64,000 nt of DNA from Pyxicephalus adspersus. Lineage: Eukaryota > Chordata > Amphibia > Anura > Pyxicephalidae. This document shows, in pieces, positions 1 to 11,790 of the stretch. The notes under the pieces are model-generated. The model did no database searches and was not told the origin of the DNA. It saw only the letters and a list, made by a program, of their open reading frames with translations. Both the position numbers and the translations under genes were made by a program. Each line of letters opens with the position of its first letter. Within the stretch, counting starts at the first letter, position 1. The stretch is from positions 125,600,938-125,664,937 of the forward strand of contig NC_092860.1 in assembly GCF_032062135.1 (NCBI RefSeq). The letters are read 5' to 3'.

Positions 1-148
1 GGATACGCATGTCATGAATCCCAGGAGGCCAGGGCTGCTCCTTCTGCACATGCCGATCTAATGCATGCACGGTGAGATTGGCACTTTATTTTTTTTAAAA
101 TACAGCGGTATACGTTGCTTGATTTCGTGCCTGCGCAGTGCGAGATTG

Positions 149-214
149 GGTGATGTAGGCAGAAGAAGGAAGACTGACAAGGATGGTGGCGCCTGGCGTC
201 CACGCTGGTATGAA
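149..214 (+). repeat. 66-bp direct repeat, copy 1
   Basis: This segment recurs at 848-913 in the same orientation with one visible mismatch (G versus A near the middle). The flanks differ, so the unit is discrete. It contains the motif ATGGTGGCGCCTGGCG and is more GC-rich than its surroundings. It could be the conserved part of a dispersed repeat or a short direct duplication; the family is not recognised. Confidence 0.7.
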
Positions 215-847
215 GCAAGAAACGGACTGTATGGTCATTCTTTTATTTTCCGCTTTAAAGCTAACCTAACTTTAATTAAAAAAAAAAAAACAACATGATT
301 TGACACATTTGCACATCAGTATATATATTATTTTATATAAAAAAACATGAATGGACCCAGCTTTGGAGTTGGCTAATGCAGACTGCCCATTAAATGCTTA
401 CTGTTTACTTGTTTTTCTGACTACTACAGATAAAACAATAAATTCACAAATATAAAGAAAATTTTAAGAAGGACTATACTCTTTACATAACAAAATCAGT
501 GAGGCTGGATTACTAAAAACATTGAGTGATGTGCATAGTGTCATGTATGTTTATGTTGCATGTTAAACATCCAAATATTGTTGCTTTTATGCTTCCTGTA
601 CCTTGAAGGTGCACCCATGGAATTTACACACCCTTTTTTTAATAACCAAGAATAAAAAAATATAATTTCACCAGTGTGTTGAATGTTCACACCAAACTAA
701 AACATATTAACCCCCTATACATTATGCTGGTGTATGTTTGAGTATGTATTACTGAAAACTTTAGTCCCAGCACCAGGGTTCCATGATTTTTTTCTTTTGT
801 TCATATGACATCAATGCATGATTTTAAATACTGTACATATTCCCCGA
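215..847. other. AT-rich DNA between the two direct repeats
   Basis: There are short A and T runs and no convincing coding, RNA or repeat signal. The interval could be the body of an element bounded by the two 66-bp copies, but no coding sequence supports that. Confidence 0.4.
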
Positions 848-913
848 GGTGATGTAGGCAGAAGAAGGAAGACTGACAAGGATGGTGGCACCTGGCGTCC
901 ACGCTGGTATGAA
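848..913 (+). repeat. 66-bp direct repeat, copy 2
   Basis: This is the second copy of the segment at 149-214, near-identical and in the same orientation, about 0.7 kb away. The sequences diverge immediately on both sides. Confidence 0.7.
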
Positions 914-1957
914 TGTATGTGGTAGATATTGATCTATTTTTTTTTAAACATCTCTTTCTTACCATGAATGAACACATCACTCCTGTAAAACTTGTTCTGA
1001 CCCATAAGCAGTGCACAGTCAGGGTCCCTACCGTGGTCATACAGATTTGGATTGGTATAAAAAAGGCAAAAACAGGTATGGGCTATTGGGTATGTCAGCC
1101 TGTACACCTGAAATGTGAGACAGTGGACTATAAAGTGACATTTATTTCAGTTATGTTTAAATCTGAATGGTCTGTGAAAAAGTAGAATGTTACTGGCATA
1201 GATCTGAGCAATAATCTGGAGCTCTCCATGGTGCTGAAAATGTGTTTTTACCCTTGTCCTACATTTACAAGACTACTTTAAAGTCAATCTAAAGTAAAAA
1301 CTTTCTTTTTAGTTTTTGAATATGAGTTCAGAATGTTATTTTGCTTTTCCTCTGGGGGTTTGTTAGGAATATTTACCTTCTATTTCTTACCTGTCAACAC
1401 AGTAGGTTGCAGAGTTAGTAAAAATTATTTATTTTATGAATGAGCTCACTGAACACAAATAACCCCCACAGTCACCGGATCTAAATCTAATAGGGTTGTG
1501 GTAGTACAGCAAATTCACATAAGGATTGTGCATTGAAGAGCTAGTACAAATGCAAATGTTTTATTTTTTTGGCTTAGGAAAAAGAAACAACAATAGGTTG
1601 TCTTCATTAGGTTCAGGACCTTTCTTGAAAAGAAATAGGGCAGCAAGTGTGTGTGCCTCCCATTCTATTCATAAAAAGGTCCTCTGGAATCTGCTTTTCC
1701 CAGAAAAAGGAGAAAAAAGCTCCCTTTTGTAAAAACTAGGCCTGCCTGCCCAAGGGTGAAGAATGCTTCTTCACCTGAACGTGGCTGGTGTTGTGGGGGT
1801 CTGTGGGTTGGGGGCTTATTTGGAATTTGGAAGCCCCTTTAATAAAATCTAGCTTTTCACCCCCAGACCCTGGGAAATTCACTGAAAGGGTTAAAAAAAA
1901 TCCCTGGAAATTATCAGACCACACTAAGTTTTGCGGGGGTCCTGCAAGTCTCATCAG
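914..1957. other. Unrecognised non-coding DNA
   Basis: No gene or known repeat is recognised. A minus-strand open frame of 144 codons (1,736-2,170) runs from here into the hairpin that follows. It has no recognisable domain and is best explained by locally higher GC and the foldback sequence. Confidence 0.4.
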
Positions 1958-2216
1958 TTTATATATGTCCTGCGGTAAATGATGCAGCCATGGAATGTCC
2001 CGCGATGATCCAAACTTCCTCAATGGGAGACACGACTCTGCTGCTGTCCTTTGTGACAGAAGGATCTGTAATCTCCTGTAATCTAGGTCACAGAAGGCTA
2101 CAGCCAATGTCTCTGTCTCTGATACAGTTGTGTCTGATCCATTGAGGATGTTTGGAGCTTTGCAAGACATTCCACATCACTGCATTGTTCACTATAGGAC
2201 ATTTACACAAGTACTA
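1958..2216. repeat. Long imperfect hairpin (foldback, MITE-like)
   Basis: The two halves are reverse complements over about 110-120 bp each. For example, GGAATGTC ... CCAAACTTCCTCAATGG in the left arm pairs with CCATTGAGGATGTTTGG ... GACATTCC in the right arm, and the inner TCCTTTGTGACAGAAGG pairs with GGTCACAGAAGG. The outer arms share an ATATGTCCT...AATGCAG pattern. The structure suggests a palindromic MITE or foldback element. No coding capacity is seen and no target duplication was identified. Confidence 0.6.
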
Positions 2217-3035
2217 GTTAAAACAAAAATGTTGTTTTTTTTATACACAGTGTTGTCTAATTATTTTTTAAGCATCTTTAACCCTTTCAAGTAATGGGGA
2301 TTCTATGAGGATGGGAAACTATGTACCCATGTACTCATTCCCCAGGGTGTGGGGGCAGACATCTGGGGACTCCCTTTTTAACATGGGGATCAGATTTCAT
2401 ATAAGCCACATTGTTGGGAAGAAGCTTTCTCCCCTAAAGATTGCCCCTGCCGCTATTAGGGCCAGGCAGATCTATTTTTTCTAAAAGCAAGAGAGTGGGC
2501 TTACATGCTTTTTGTTGCCTTCCTTTTTGGGAAAACCAAATTCCTCAGGATAGAAGAGGGAACAGGCACACACCTTTTCCCAAGCCCTTTAAAGGGTCTG
2601 CTTTCAAATCACACTTTTTTTTTTGTTTAGCCTTAAGCTAGGCATTCAAATTTCTGTACAAGCCTTTTAAAACCACTTTTTAAGACATTTCCCATTCAAG
2701 TATACAAAGGCGGCAGACGTGAGTAAAAAACGTTCAAACACTTGCAGAAACTGCAGGTCTAAACAGAGTCTAAGCCAAGCTAGTATAGGTATTAGTTGGA
2801 TTGCACCTTTGTGTTAGCAATACTTAGTTTCAGAGGAAATGGGGTCATTCCAAGCCATAATTTGCACTAGAGCATTGATGTCTGTATCTGTTACAGATTT
2901 TGTAATATAAGCAATTCAATTAGCTAATTGAATGCATACCAGTGCCAGAGTTTGACAAAACACTTCTCTTTCAGTCTTGCAGTAAAATTTATTGGGTTAG
3001 CCAATAGTAGTTGTTACTTTTATTTTTATTTATTT
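2217..3035. other. Unrecognised non-coding DNA
   Basis: The stretch is T-rich and holds no recognisable gene, RNA or transposon end. Confidence 0.4.
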
Positions 3036-3620
3036 ACTACCGGTAGCAGAAAACCTGGTGTTGCCCGTATATTTATTTATTGCAATCTTATATACAGGAA
3101 AAGGAATCAAATAAAGCTATAATGATTTTTATGTCTAGGATGGTGTTTCATTTTTTTTGCCTTTGATTGCACTAGGCCAATTGCCTTACGTTTTCTCAAA
3201 GGCATTATGGCAGGCCTGAAATTTGTAAGAAAGTCCAAAGAAAAGTATGTAAAAATAAAAGCAAAAGGCACACTATCACTGAGCAATACATACATACACA
3301 CATACATACATACATACATACATGCAAATATACCTCTGACATATACCAAAATGCTGCACAAAGATCAGCGGTGCACTCACATTAATCATATGTTTAGCAA
3401 TTTTGGTTTAAATGTCTTAATGCGTTTCCTAGTGATGACATACACACATACATACATACATACATCAAATATAGCTCTGACATAGCACAGCACTGTACAA
3501 AGATGACTGGTGCACTCACATGAGTCTCAGTGATACGTATGGCAAGTTTGGTTGAAATGTCTCTATGCGTTTTCGAGTGATGGTGGAACACACACACAGA
3601 ATTTTAAATATGTAGATTTG
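3036..3620 (+). mobile_element. Degenerate LINE-like fragment with duplicated 3' segment and ACAT microsatellites
   Basis: The head has a motif of the type AAAACCTGGTGTTGCCCGTA. Further on, two related segments of about 130-150 bp follow one another (3,325-3,465 and 3,466-3,618). Each carries CTGACATA, CAAAGAT, GTGCACTCACAT, a TTTGGTTxAAATGTCT block and an ATGCGTTTxCxAGTGATG block, and each ends in ACAC/ACAT repeats. Such endings followed by simple repeats resemble 3' tails of non-LTR retrotransposons. No reverse transcriptase frame remains and the family is uncertain. Confidence 0.5.
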
Positions 3621-3891
3621 CCAGTTTTAAATGATTTATTTACATAGGAGGGAACACAAAATATGTGCTTTGGGAAATGTAGTAGGATACAGATGTGTTA
3701 TTAAAATATAAGATAAATTACTATACATATTTGAATAAAATGGCTGAGAATAGGGACCCGGTATAAAGGGACAACAGTGCTTATTTTTAGGTTATTATTC
3801 TGCGCAATACAATGAGCAGCTCAAATGAATGTTCCTGATTTTTATACTATTTGGCCATTCGAGTCAAGTCAAATGTTTTCATAAAATAACG

Positions 3892-4026
3892 TTATCAAGG
3901 AAGGCAAAAGCTCTAACTGTTGATCAGATCCTCACACTGAGAGCGAATAATCAGCAGCTCAGAGAAGAATTAAATATTCCCCACATGCTGACAAACACCA
4001 ATGACCTGCAGAGTTCAGGAAATTAG
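3892..4026 (+). CDS. Possible coding remnant or terminal exon, coiled-coil-like
   Basis: An open frame ending in TAG at 4,024-4,026 reads as a plausible amphipathic helix. It includes the stretch TVDQILTLRANNQQLREEL followed by a polar tail ending in LQSSGN. The heptad-like spacing of leucines and the balanced codon use look more protein-like than the neighbouring AT-rich frames. The upstream boundary is unclear: the sequence before about 3,892 has only a weak possible splice acceptor, and no upstream exon was found. It could be the last exon of an unrecognised gene, a fragment of a decayed retrocopy, or chance. No function is assigned. Confidence 0.25.
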   Translation, partial: LSRKAKALTVDQILTLRANNQQLREELNIPHMLTNTNDLQSSGN

Positions 4027-4143
4027 TTGTCAGTGTGTATGAGACTTTATCTATGCCATCGCTAAAATATCAAACAGAAACTATGATACAACTGAAGATC
4101 AAATTGCTGTATGTTAGGAAGATGTGCCTGATATGATTTAGAG

Positions 4144-4440
4144 CAGCGGTCGCCAACCGGTGGTTCGCAAGAAAAGTTTGGTGGTCCAAGGCTCTGGCCG
4201 GTGCACCCCTGAGCTGGGTCAGGAGAAGGACCCCGCTGGGGGGCTCACTGGCCACAGCCGCAGACCACCTCCCCCATACGAATTCTGGGCTCAGGGAAGT
4301 GGGCGGGCTGTATCCCTGGACATAACCCGCCCACTCTCTCATCGCAGGCTCAGATCTGTGATAAAAGAGCGGGCGGGGTTATGTCACGGTGACGTCACTA
4401 TTTTAGTGGTCCGTGGGACTGAAAAGGTTGGCGACCACTG
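4144..4440. mobile_element. hAT-type MITE with perfect 8-bp target duplication
   Basis: The element starts CAGCGGTCGCCAACC and ends GGTTGGCGACCACTG, terminal inverted repeats matching at 14 of 15 positions. It is flanked on both sides by ATTTAGAG (4,136-4,143 and 4,441-4,448), an exact 8-bp target-site duplication. CAG...CTG ends with 8-bp duplications are diagnostic of the hAT superfamily. The 297-bp body is GC-rich and has no transposase, so it is non-autonomous. It shares internal blocks with the element at 6,729-6,970. Confidence 0.93.
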
Positions 4441-4549
4441 ATTTAGAGCATTCCTAATAGTTCTTTCCAAACTGATATCTTTATTTATCTGAAAGAGCTT
4501 AGACAACCAATATATCTATAACATTCCAACATTTTATTTCTGTTGAAAG

Positions 4550-4808
4550 ATCCAGTGGTTGCTAGGGGTTCCTTGAGCAATAAGCAATTTGTACCTCCCA
4601 GGTCAGTCAAGTGACACCAATAAGCTACTGGACAACTGCAAGGGTGACATTCTTCCCAATGGCCAATATTATAGAAGGCATTTTTTCCTACTGTCCACCA
4701 CACTAATGTACTGTGAGCTACGGATAAAGAAATAAAGAACGGGTTCCCTGGAGACATGAAAGTTAATATTTAGGGGTTCCCCTATGTTAAAAAGGTTAAG
4801 AAACACTG
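4550..4808. mobile_element. 5'-truncated hAT-like MITE
   Basis: The body is related to 16,064-16,324: both contain a TTGAGCAAT/TTGGGCAATGAG block, an AATTTGT.CCTC block, and CCACCACACTAATGTACT. The right end is AGGTTAAGAAACACTG, like the terminal repeat of hAT MITEs. The matching left terminus is missing or too diverged. Confidence 0.65.
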
Positions 4809-6720
4809 GTTTAAATGCTTGTGTGTTATTCAGATGGTAGCTTACAGGCTATGGGTCAGTGGACCAAAACTTTTACGTGCTACTATCTTTGTTCTGTGCC
4901 TTATTGGTACAAAAGCCTTATTGTCTCAGATTCATACTTTAAAAACAGATATGTTCTAGGTAGGCTAGTTTCACTTGGGCCTGTGTCACTTTCGCATAAG
5001 ACTGGAGTTTTTTGGTGCAGAAGCTGCAGGGGCTGTGTGTATTCTGCTGGATGGTTTAGGACAACTTTTTGTAATACATTAAGGCTATGGTTAAAGCAGA
5101 ATTTTTTACCCCAACTTTAGTAGTGTATGACATATTGTCTCCAGTTCCACACAGGGATTCCTCTACTGTCTGTACCTCCACCTGCATGACATCCACCCTA
5201 ATGCTACTGCTTTATTTCCCTTCTGGTTGTCATAAACACTCCCCCTGTAATCTTCAGGACTACAGAGTAAAAAATAACCACACCACCCAGCAACCACAAC
5301 AATGATTTACATAGAAGATGTCTCTTCCATTATTACTTCCCCATCCATTATGCTGGTGCTCAGGGATCAAGGTTCTTGAAAGGATCTGCTTCTAGTTCTA
5401 GTTCCACGAATGCACCGTGACTTCTCCTGCACCAGAGAGACAGACGTCTGGAGAGATATCCCAAAAACACACACGCACACAGTATGGTTTTAGGAATATA
5501 CTCTAATGTTTACTTAACGAGGTGGTCCTTTTATACAGACAAGGAGTGGTCTTTAGTTACATACAGCTATTTAAGTTTTAGCCATATATAATGTTATTTG
5601 ACACATTGTAAGAAAAACAGGACATACATCGTATCTCAAAGAATGTACAATTTCCAACATTTGTTTACATTTAAACTGCATAGACAGGAAAGAAAATACA
5701 ACTCCCTTACAAAAACATATATGGCTCAAGCTAGATTAGTTATTTTAACCCTTCAGTTCTAAAGACTGTTCAATTTCATCATGTGTCCACAGATCTAAAG
5801 AAGCCAGCTTCACACTGATAATATAAACCTGAAAAAGTTCTTCTTAACTTCCTCAGAGTTAATGAATCAGGAAATACCCTATTCAATACAACAAGAAGAT
5901 ACCTGCCAAATACCTCAACCATCAACAAACAAGGTAAGGAGTATAATCTTTTATCTTATATTTTAAAAATCAATTGGGTTTGACTGGCTCCATGCTTTCT
6001 CTTTAAAAATCCCTTAATACCTGTGGGCCCATTAATTTTTCCAGGACAACACAAAGCAAATTTAATCCATAATGAATGATATTTATGTATACAAAGAAGA
6101 GAGACCACTTGTAAAGTTAAGTTCCAAAAAAGATTTGTGTATATTTATGTATGAGTATTAAATATTATAAAATATAGAAATACATTACCCAAACAGCTTC
6201 CAAAATTTTCATACAGTGAGAAGCGTTTTTTTTGCCTGGAGTTGCACTTTAAATCAAACCTGGACTGAGAGATGATGGAGGCTGTTCTGATTTCTCCTTC
6301 CTAAATGCTAGTTGTATTACTTGTTGATCCATTGTTGTATGTATTGTTGATCCATTGTTTTAAAATGTTGTAAATTACACACATGAAAGTATTATGCAGA
6401 TCAGGAGTTCTGACTGTAAACTGCCTGCATTTCTCATACTACAGATGTCTACAAATACAATGAGGGATGTTCAGTCACCTAACACACCACAGGAGGCTGC
6501 TATGCACCCAGCAATCTTCATCCATAGCAGTGTAAAAGAAGAAAGAGCCAGGCTGGTGATCATATTCTTCTGTTTTATTATAATGGGTACGATAACCACT
6601 TGATTACACTTCAGTGCAATATGAAAATTAATGCATTCTAATTCAAACTGGAGGAAAGTCACACATAAAACATATTAAAATATTTGGAGCAAGAGGAAAT
6701 TTATGCTACCCATCATTTTA
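4809..6720. other. Unrecognised non-coding DNA
   Basis: There are only short stop-punctuated frames and a few short runs such as a CACACA tract near 5,470. No gene, RNA or transposon terminus is recognised. Confidence 0.4.
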
Positions 6721-6728
6721 TTCTAGAA

Positions 6729-6970
6729 CAGGAGTGGGCAAACCTTTTGACTCGGGCCACAATTTGGAAAAAAATTTGACACTGAGCGTGATGTCATGTT
6801 GGCATAACCCGGCCCACTCTCCCATCGCAGGCTCAGATCCTGGGGGATGTGTTCCGTGGTTCTGGCCGGTGCAACCCCCCCCAGCGGGGTCCTTCTCCTG
6901 ATCCTGCTTAGGGTAGCACCGGCTAAGACCGGAGAAACATCCCTATTGGGCCGTAGTTTGCTCATGTCTG
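6729..6970. mobile_element. hAT-type MITE with perfect 8-bp target duplication
   Basis: The element is bracketed by TTCTAGAA on both sides (6,721-6,728 and 6,971-6,978), an exact 8-bp duplication. Its ends are CAGGAGTGGGCAAAC and GTTTGCTCATGTCTG, inverted repeats matching at 11 of 15 positions. The 242-bp body has no coding sequence. It shares CCCACTCT..CATCGCAGGC and a TCTGGCCGGTGCA block with the element at 4,144-4,440, but in a different arrangement. Confidence 0.92.
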
Positions 6971-6978
6971 TTCTAGAA

Positions 6979-9900
6979 TATTAAATCAATGTATAACTTG
7001 ATATTTCATCCTTCCTATACCTGAACGCTGGCGTGTTCTGTTAGGGTTTTGCTCACACATATTATTGTTTTTGACTGGCTGCTACAAGATACAAATAGTG
7101 AGGTTGTTACATATTGCAAATAGGTGCCAGTGTGGCAATATTAGCATCATGCTTCAATTATGCACAAGCTGCAGAACAGCAAAATACTTGTTACCTGTAA
7201 ACCTTGGTATGAAGAAAACCAGCTTAAAGTTCTTGAACTGGTTTGCTCTTTCCTAGTTAGAATGAGTGCTAAGAGCTCCAGAAGAGTGGGTAAAATGCTT
7301 GGGGTGCTTTAGTATATAGTATTGAAAGGCCTTTGTAGTTGATGTTCATTTACACTAGTTCTCAACCCCAAGAGCTCCCTGTCTAAAAATACCAGTGCTA
7401 AGCTCCCAGCAACCAGAAATAGCATGACTCCAATAATCACATGTGAAAGGTGGATGTGTCAGAACATGCACAGGAAAAAAGACATTCTTCTCAGTTCTCC
7501 TTGACATTTCAGCAATATTTGTATGTCTGTTGGCAATCCCTGATATCTCTAAGTGCCCACTTGTTGAATGTCTTTAGGGAGAAGTCATTTGGATAAAATG
7601 GATTTTCTGACTGGTCAGTATTGCTTTCTGCTTTTAATTGTTCAAACAGTTCATATTTTTATTCGCAAGACATACAATGCTTGTCATTTCAAAAATGTAT
7701 CTGTTTACATGAACTATTACAGTCAACACAAGCAAAAAAAACATTTTTTTTCAAACTATTAAATAGATTTTGAACATTGTAACTGTAACTGTAACTTTGA
7801 TTTACAGTTTCACATTAATGTATGTGAAAATAAAACAGCAGACTCAACTCAGCTTTTCTGTGTATGCTCTGAACAGAGATTTCCTTATCCAAAGAATTTG
7901 CCCGCAGGGATGAATAGCAAGGTACCCAATGTACATTGTCCTGTGTGTGCTAAACCAAGTGCTGGAAGGCAGCCCTGTCTGTGGGATACGGTTGCATTTT
8001 AGATTTGCAGGCATTTTGGCACTGTAATGTTATTAGCCCTAAATACTACAAACATTGACAACCAGCAGAGTATTAGGTCACATAGTTTATATTCTATACA
8101 CACAAGTGCAGTAAGATCCTAGGGGCATTCTGCTATGGCTAAATCTTTTCCTAGTCCAAAAAAAAAAAAAAGAATAAAAAGAATAGAAGTTAATTAATAT
8201 TTTTTATGCTAGGAAAGCATACAGAAGATCTTTCACTATGTGCACACATTGTGATCATTTTGTAAATAAAAAACATTATTTTTGGTCATGTATATACATA
8301 ATATACATAATTCATAATATTCTTTCAACTATGGATTTATTGGTGTGTCAGCATACCTTATCAGGCTATTACATAGCATGATCACAAGATAAGAGATTTA
8401 TCACACAAATACAGATCACATTGTTTTGCTGTTTTGGTAATATTAATAATTTCATTGACATTTGATGCTTTAAGAAATGTAAAGAAAGGTTAATGTCAAA
8501 ATTTCCCATGTGCTCCAAAACATTTACTTCTAATAACTAAATCTTTAAAATAAGTATCTGAAATAGTTAAACTGACTTAATTTCACGTGCCCTTGGGGCC
8601 TGCATTAACTGGAAGTATGCCACACACAACTACTTATTCTTTGGTGTAGGGAAGCAGGAGACAAGCTTCTAATTGTTAAGTAAACAAAATGGGAATACTC
8701 TATGTGGAAAAAGAATTGATACTAGGACAATTGTACTATGAAATAGAGGAAAATGTGTTTTTGCTAGAAGACTTTACTTTGGCACAAAGGTAGGCAGGAA
8801 AACTCTTAAGACTTTCGAAACTTTAATATATGGTATGTCAGACTGTAATTCTGCTTTAAACTGTATTTAGTTTTTTTCCAGTTGATTATAAGAATATTTG
8901 CATAGAAATTATTCATTTATATGCAATATAATTGCATATACAAATTGAAAAGTAAAGATATCACATAATAAAAACATAACAAAATTCCAGTGAATTAAAG
9001 TGCTGCAGATCAATAAACAATACACAATGTATATAAAACTTTAAAGCTGGCTTCACACTTACTGTGCTGCAATAGTAGTTAAACATTTTTCACCCCATGT
9101 TACTGCATTTTCAGGTGATTTCCTGCTGTTTTTCCAGTGCATTGCAGTTCTATTATTTTGATCGGTACTCTACATCACAAGCATAGTGATGATTAGTGCT
9201 GATGTAACCTCGCATATGCCATGTGTTGCTGCATTAGGTGCAAGACCATGTTTCCTTCCATTATTGTGTGTAATTAGGATCTACTGTGCTGCTTACAGGT
9301 TTGGTGGAGAATCTTCATTATAACCTGTCAGGTTGTACAACTTTTTATGTCATGTTTTTTTGTGTTGTAAAAGTAAATGTATTTTCACTAAGATTTTATT
9401 CCTAATATTAATATTTCTATATCTTACTAACAACTAAACTGTGAAAATTCCACATTATTTCCACATTTTTTTTCCTGGATGAAACCTCAGAACTTGACCT
9501 TTACATTACAATTATTTATGTTTACACTTGCCTTGTTTTGCCAGCTGAAACCAGCACGAGACAAGAAAGAGTTCTCTTATTGATATGTGTGGAGTGACAC
9601 AAATACATTTTTAGAATCCTACATAATGGTTTCTTTTACTAAGGATTTGCTGGCTGAATAGCTGCTGTATACCCTCCTACGCATTTCCTCCTGTATCAAT
9701 GACTCAAAAGATTTCAGACTCATGACTTACTAATTAGTTGCGTGCAATACCATCTGTCTGTAATTAAAAAAATATGATAATTGTAAGTACATTAATTCTA
9801 ATTCACTAGAATTAATTATTTAAAGACAGTATCCCAATTTTATAATATATTTTCTCATGTGTGTCAGAAACACAATTTTATGGAAGCATGCTTCAGACTC

Positions 9901-10045
9901 AATAAAAGTAGTTAATAAATAAAATCTTAGCCACCAATCAGGACCTAATTTACCCTCTGGGCTTGGTATTAGAGAGGGTGGAGATGTAGGTGGATTTTCT
10001 CTATATAATTATTAGCCACACATTTTTTTTCTGTGTCAGGAGATG
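6979..10045. other. AT-rich non-coding DNA
   Basis: Three kilobases hold only chance-length frames and short A-runs (for example near 8,160). A segment around 9,043-9,300 beginning GCTGGCTTCACACTTAC may be a very old MITE, but no inverted partner is convincing. Confidence 0.4.
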
Positions 10046-10172
10046 CAGGGTCAAACTGGTCCACCAGAGAACCTGGAAAAACCTGGAGTGGAGCCCAGTG
10101 ATATGGAAGCCAAAATTATTTTTTGGGACATTATAGAGGGTCGTTTTTCACCAGGTTCTCAGTCCAACCCTG
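10046..10172. mobile_element. Short inverted-end element (MITE-like)
   Basis: The left end CAGGGTCAAACTGGTCC and right end CAGTCCAACCCTG form an imperfect inverted pair. GAACCTGG/CCAGGTTCTC blocks occur inside both ends. CAGGGT..GACTGG ends are typical of short DNA transposons, but no target duplication is visible, so the boundaries are tentative. Confidence 0.4.
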
Positions 10173-10227
10173 CTCAGAAGATATACAGTCTTCTCATATA
10201 GGTGTATGTACAATACACCCTAGACAG

Positions 10228-10860
10228 GTGTCAGCGTAGGTCAGATGCCACTACATTGATCTCATACTGCACACTTCATCTACAGCAAGCACTTACTCTC
10301 AGGAGGCTATTTGAACCATTGGTTGTCCCCAGGACTTGAGTGAGTGTGTGAGGCAGGACTGCAGGGGACCAAGAGCAAGAACAGAGCCCAGGGCAAGGCA
10401 AGGGTGCCAGGAGCGCAGGACCAGACAGGTCAAAGGACAGTGAGAGCTCAAGCATAAGTGTCATCAGCAGTAGTACCTGGGGTCAAATACAGTTGACCAT
10501 CTATGATGAGCCAGAGGTAAGAGAGTGGTCAGGAAAACTGTCTGGATCAATAACCCATATTGGTCCACCCAACACATTATCCAAAGCTGAGAAAGTTGTC
10601 AGGAGGCATAGCTAGGGACAGTCACCATCAACGATCTGCTAGGTGCAGTATCAAAGGGTGAGAGATGAAAAGGTAGTCAAGAGACATACCAGGGGTCAGT
10701 CATGGGCAGCAAACTAGACAAGTCACACATAAGGTGGTTTGAAACAGAAAACTAACATGCAGCTAGGTTTGACAAAATCATGGACAATGTGCTGAGGTGC
10801 TGGTCTAGATTTATAACCAGCCAATCCAATTAGGAGTAGGCAGGACAGGGCAGTTCATTA
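10228..10860. repeat. Degenerate repeat, possibly non-coding LTR-element sequence
   Basis: The block is purine-rich with recurrent GGTCAG/AGTCAAGG-type words. It begins near GCGTAGGTCAG, a word also found inside the LTR at 37,534-37,888. This suggests, but does not prove, derivation from an LTR retrotransposon leader or LTR. No coding frame is present. Confidence 0.3.
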
Positions 10861-11378
10861 ACTAGGGGTGGCCGTCCAGTGGGCAGCACACCATCACTGT
10901 TCATCCTTGCATTCCCAATCACAGAGCTGCTGGCTTCGACTATCCCAATTGCCTTCATTTTCCCTATTTTTACTAGAATGGAGGGACCTCTATATAAAAT
11001 ATACAAATTATGCCTTCAAGAGATGGGGAAGCAGTGCATCAGTATATCAATTAAATACGTCTTTAAGTAGTCTATCTTTATTTGGAGATTTATTATTGGG
11101 AAATAGCCACTGCCTGAACCACCTCTGCCGGGGTTGAAGTGTCTCTAAGTTACATCTGGGGGACTGAGAAATAATTGGTAGACAAAAACTTTGTAAAAAG
11201 AAGACTGCAGTGGAAGCAGAAGAATCTCTATCCTCTGGCTACTCTGTGGCCAAATATTTTAAAGTATCTTGGTCTACCAACTGCTTCAATTTGACAATTT
11301 AAAGTGGATTATACTATTTCAAGAGTATGTAAGTTTTAATGACTCTTTTTTTGTCTGTTATGTTTGAAACCTTTTTTA

Positions 11379-11524
11379 GTCTATTTATGAAGCAGGGAAT
11401 CCTACATTCATCAAATATTTGTTGGTGTAGAAACATTCACTACCATTTAAAACACATGTATCCAAAAGATTCTCCACCAGAAAATGTTGGGTTGAATATC
11501 ATATTCACTGTAATATAAATAGAC
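11379..11524. mobile_element. Palindromic MITE (GTCTATTTAT family), diverged copy
   Basis: The segment starts AGTCTATTTATGAAGC and ends near GTAATATAAATAGAC, so the ends are inverted repeats. It contains AGATTCTCCACCAG, shared with the copy at 22,947-23,099; similar inverted ends occur at 17,582 and 35,101. Confidence 0.55.
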
Positions 11525-11790
11525 ATAAAAGGATAAATAAAACGAAATCTACTACGCCAGACAGAAGACTGGCTGAATGACTTCCCTGTTTAAAGACTGC
11601 TGTGCCAATTGCCAATGGAGTGATTTACATTAACCACAGTACCAAGGAGTACCAAATATGTCCTTCAGACAGAACAGTGAGTAGGAACTAATGGAAGTTA
11701 AGTATTAGCTGCTGTGGGGTAGAACTGGGGAGGAGCATGGGCTAAGCACAGGTTCTTCTTGCAAAACATCTATAAAATCCCAAATGATTA

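Noticed and set aside
1736..2170. 144-codon minus-strand frame
   Set aside because: It overlaps the long hairpin, has no recognisable domain and no splice or promoter support.
3280..3470. Regularly spaced ACAT repeats as a possible CRISPR-like array
   Set aside because: They are simple tetranucleotide microsatellites with no unique spacers of even length, in a eukaryotic context.
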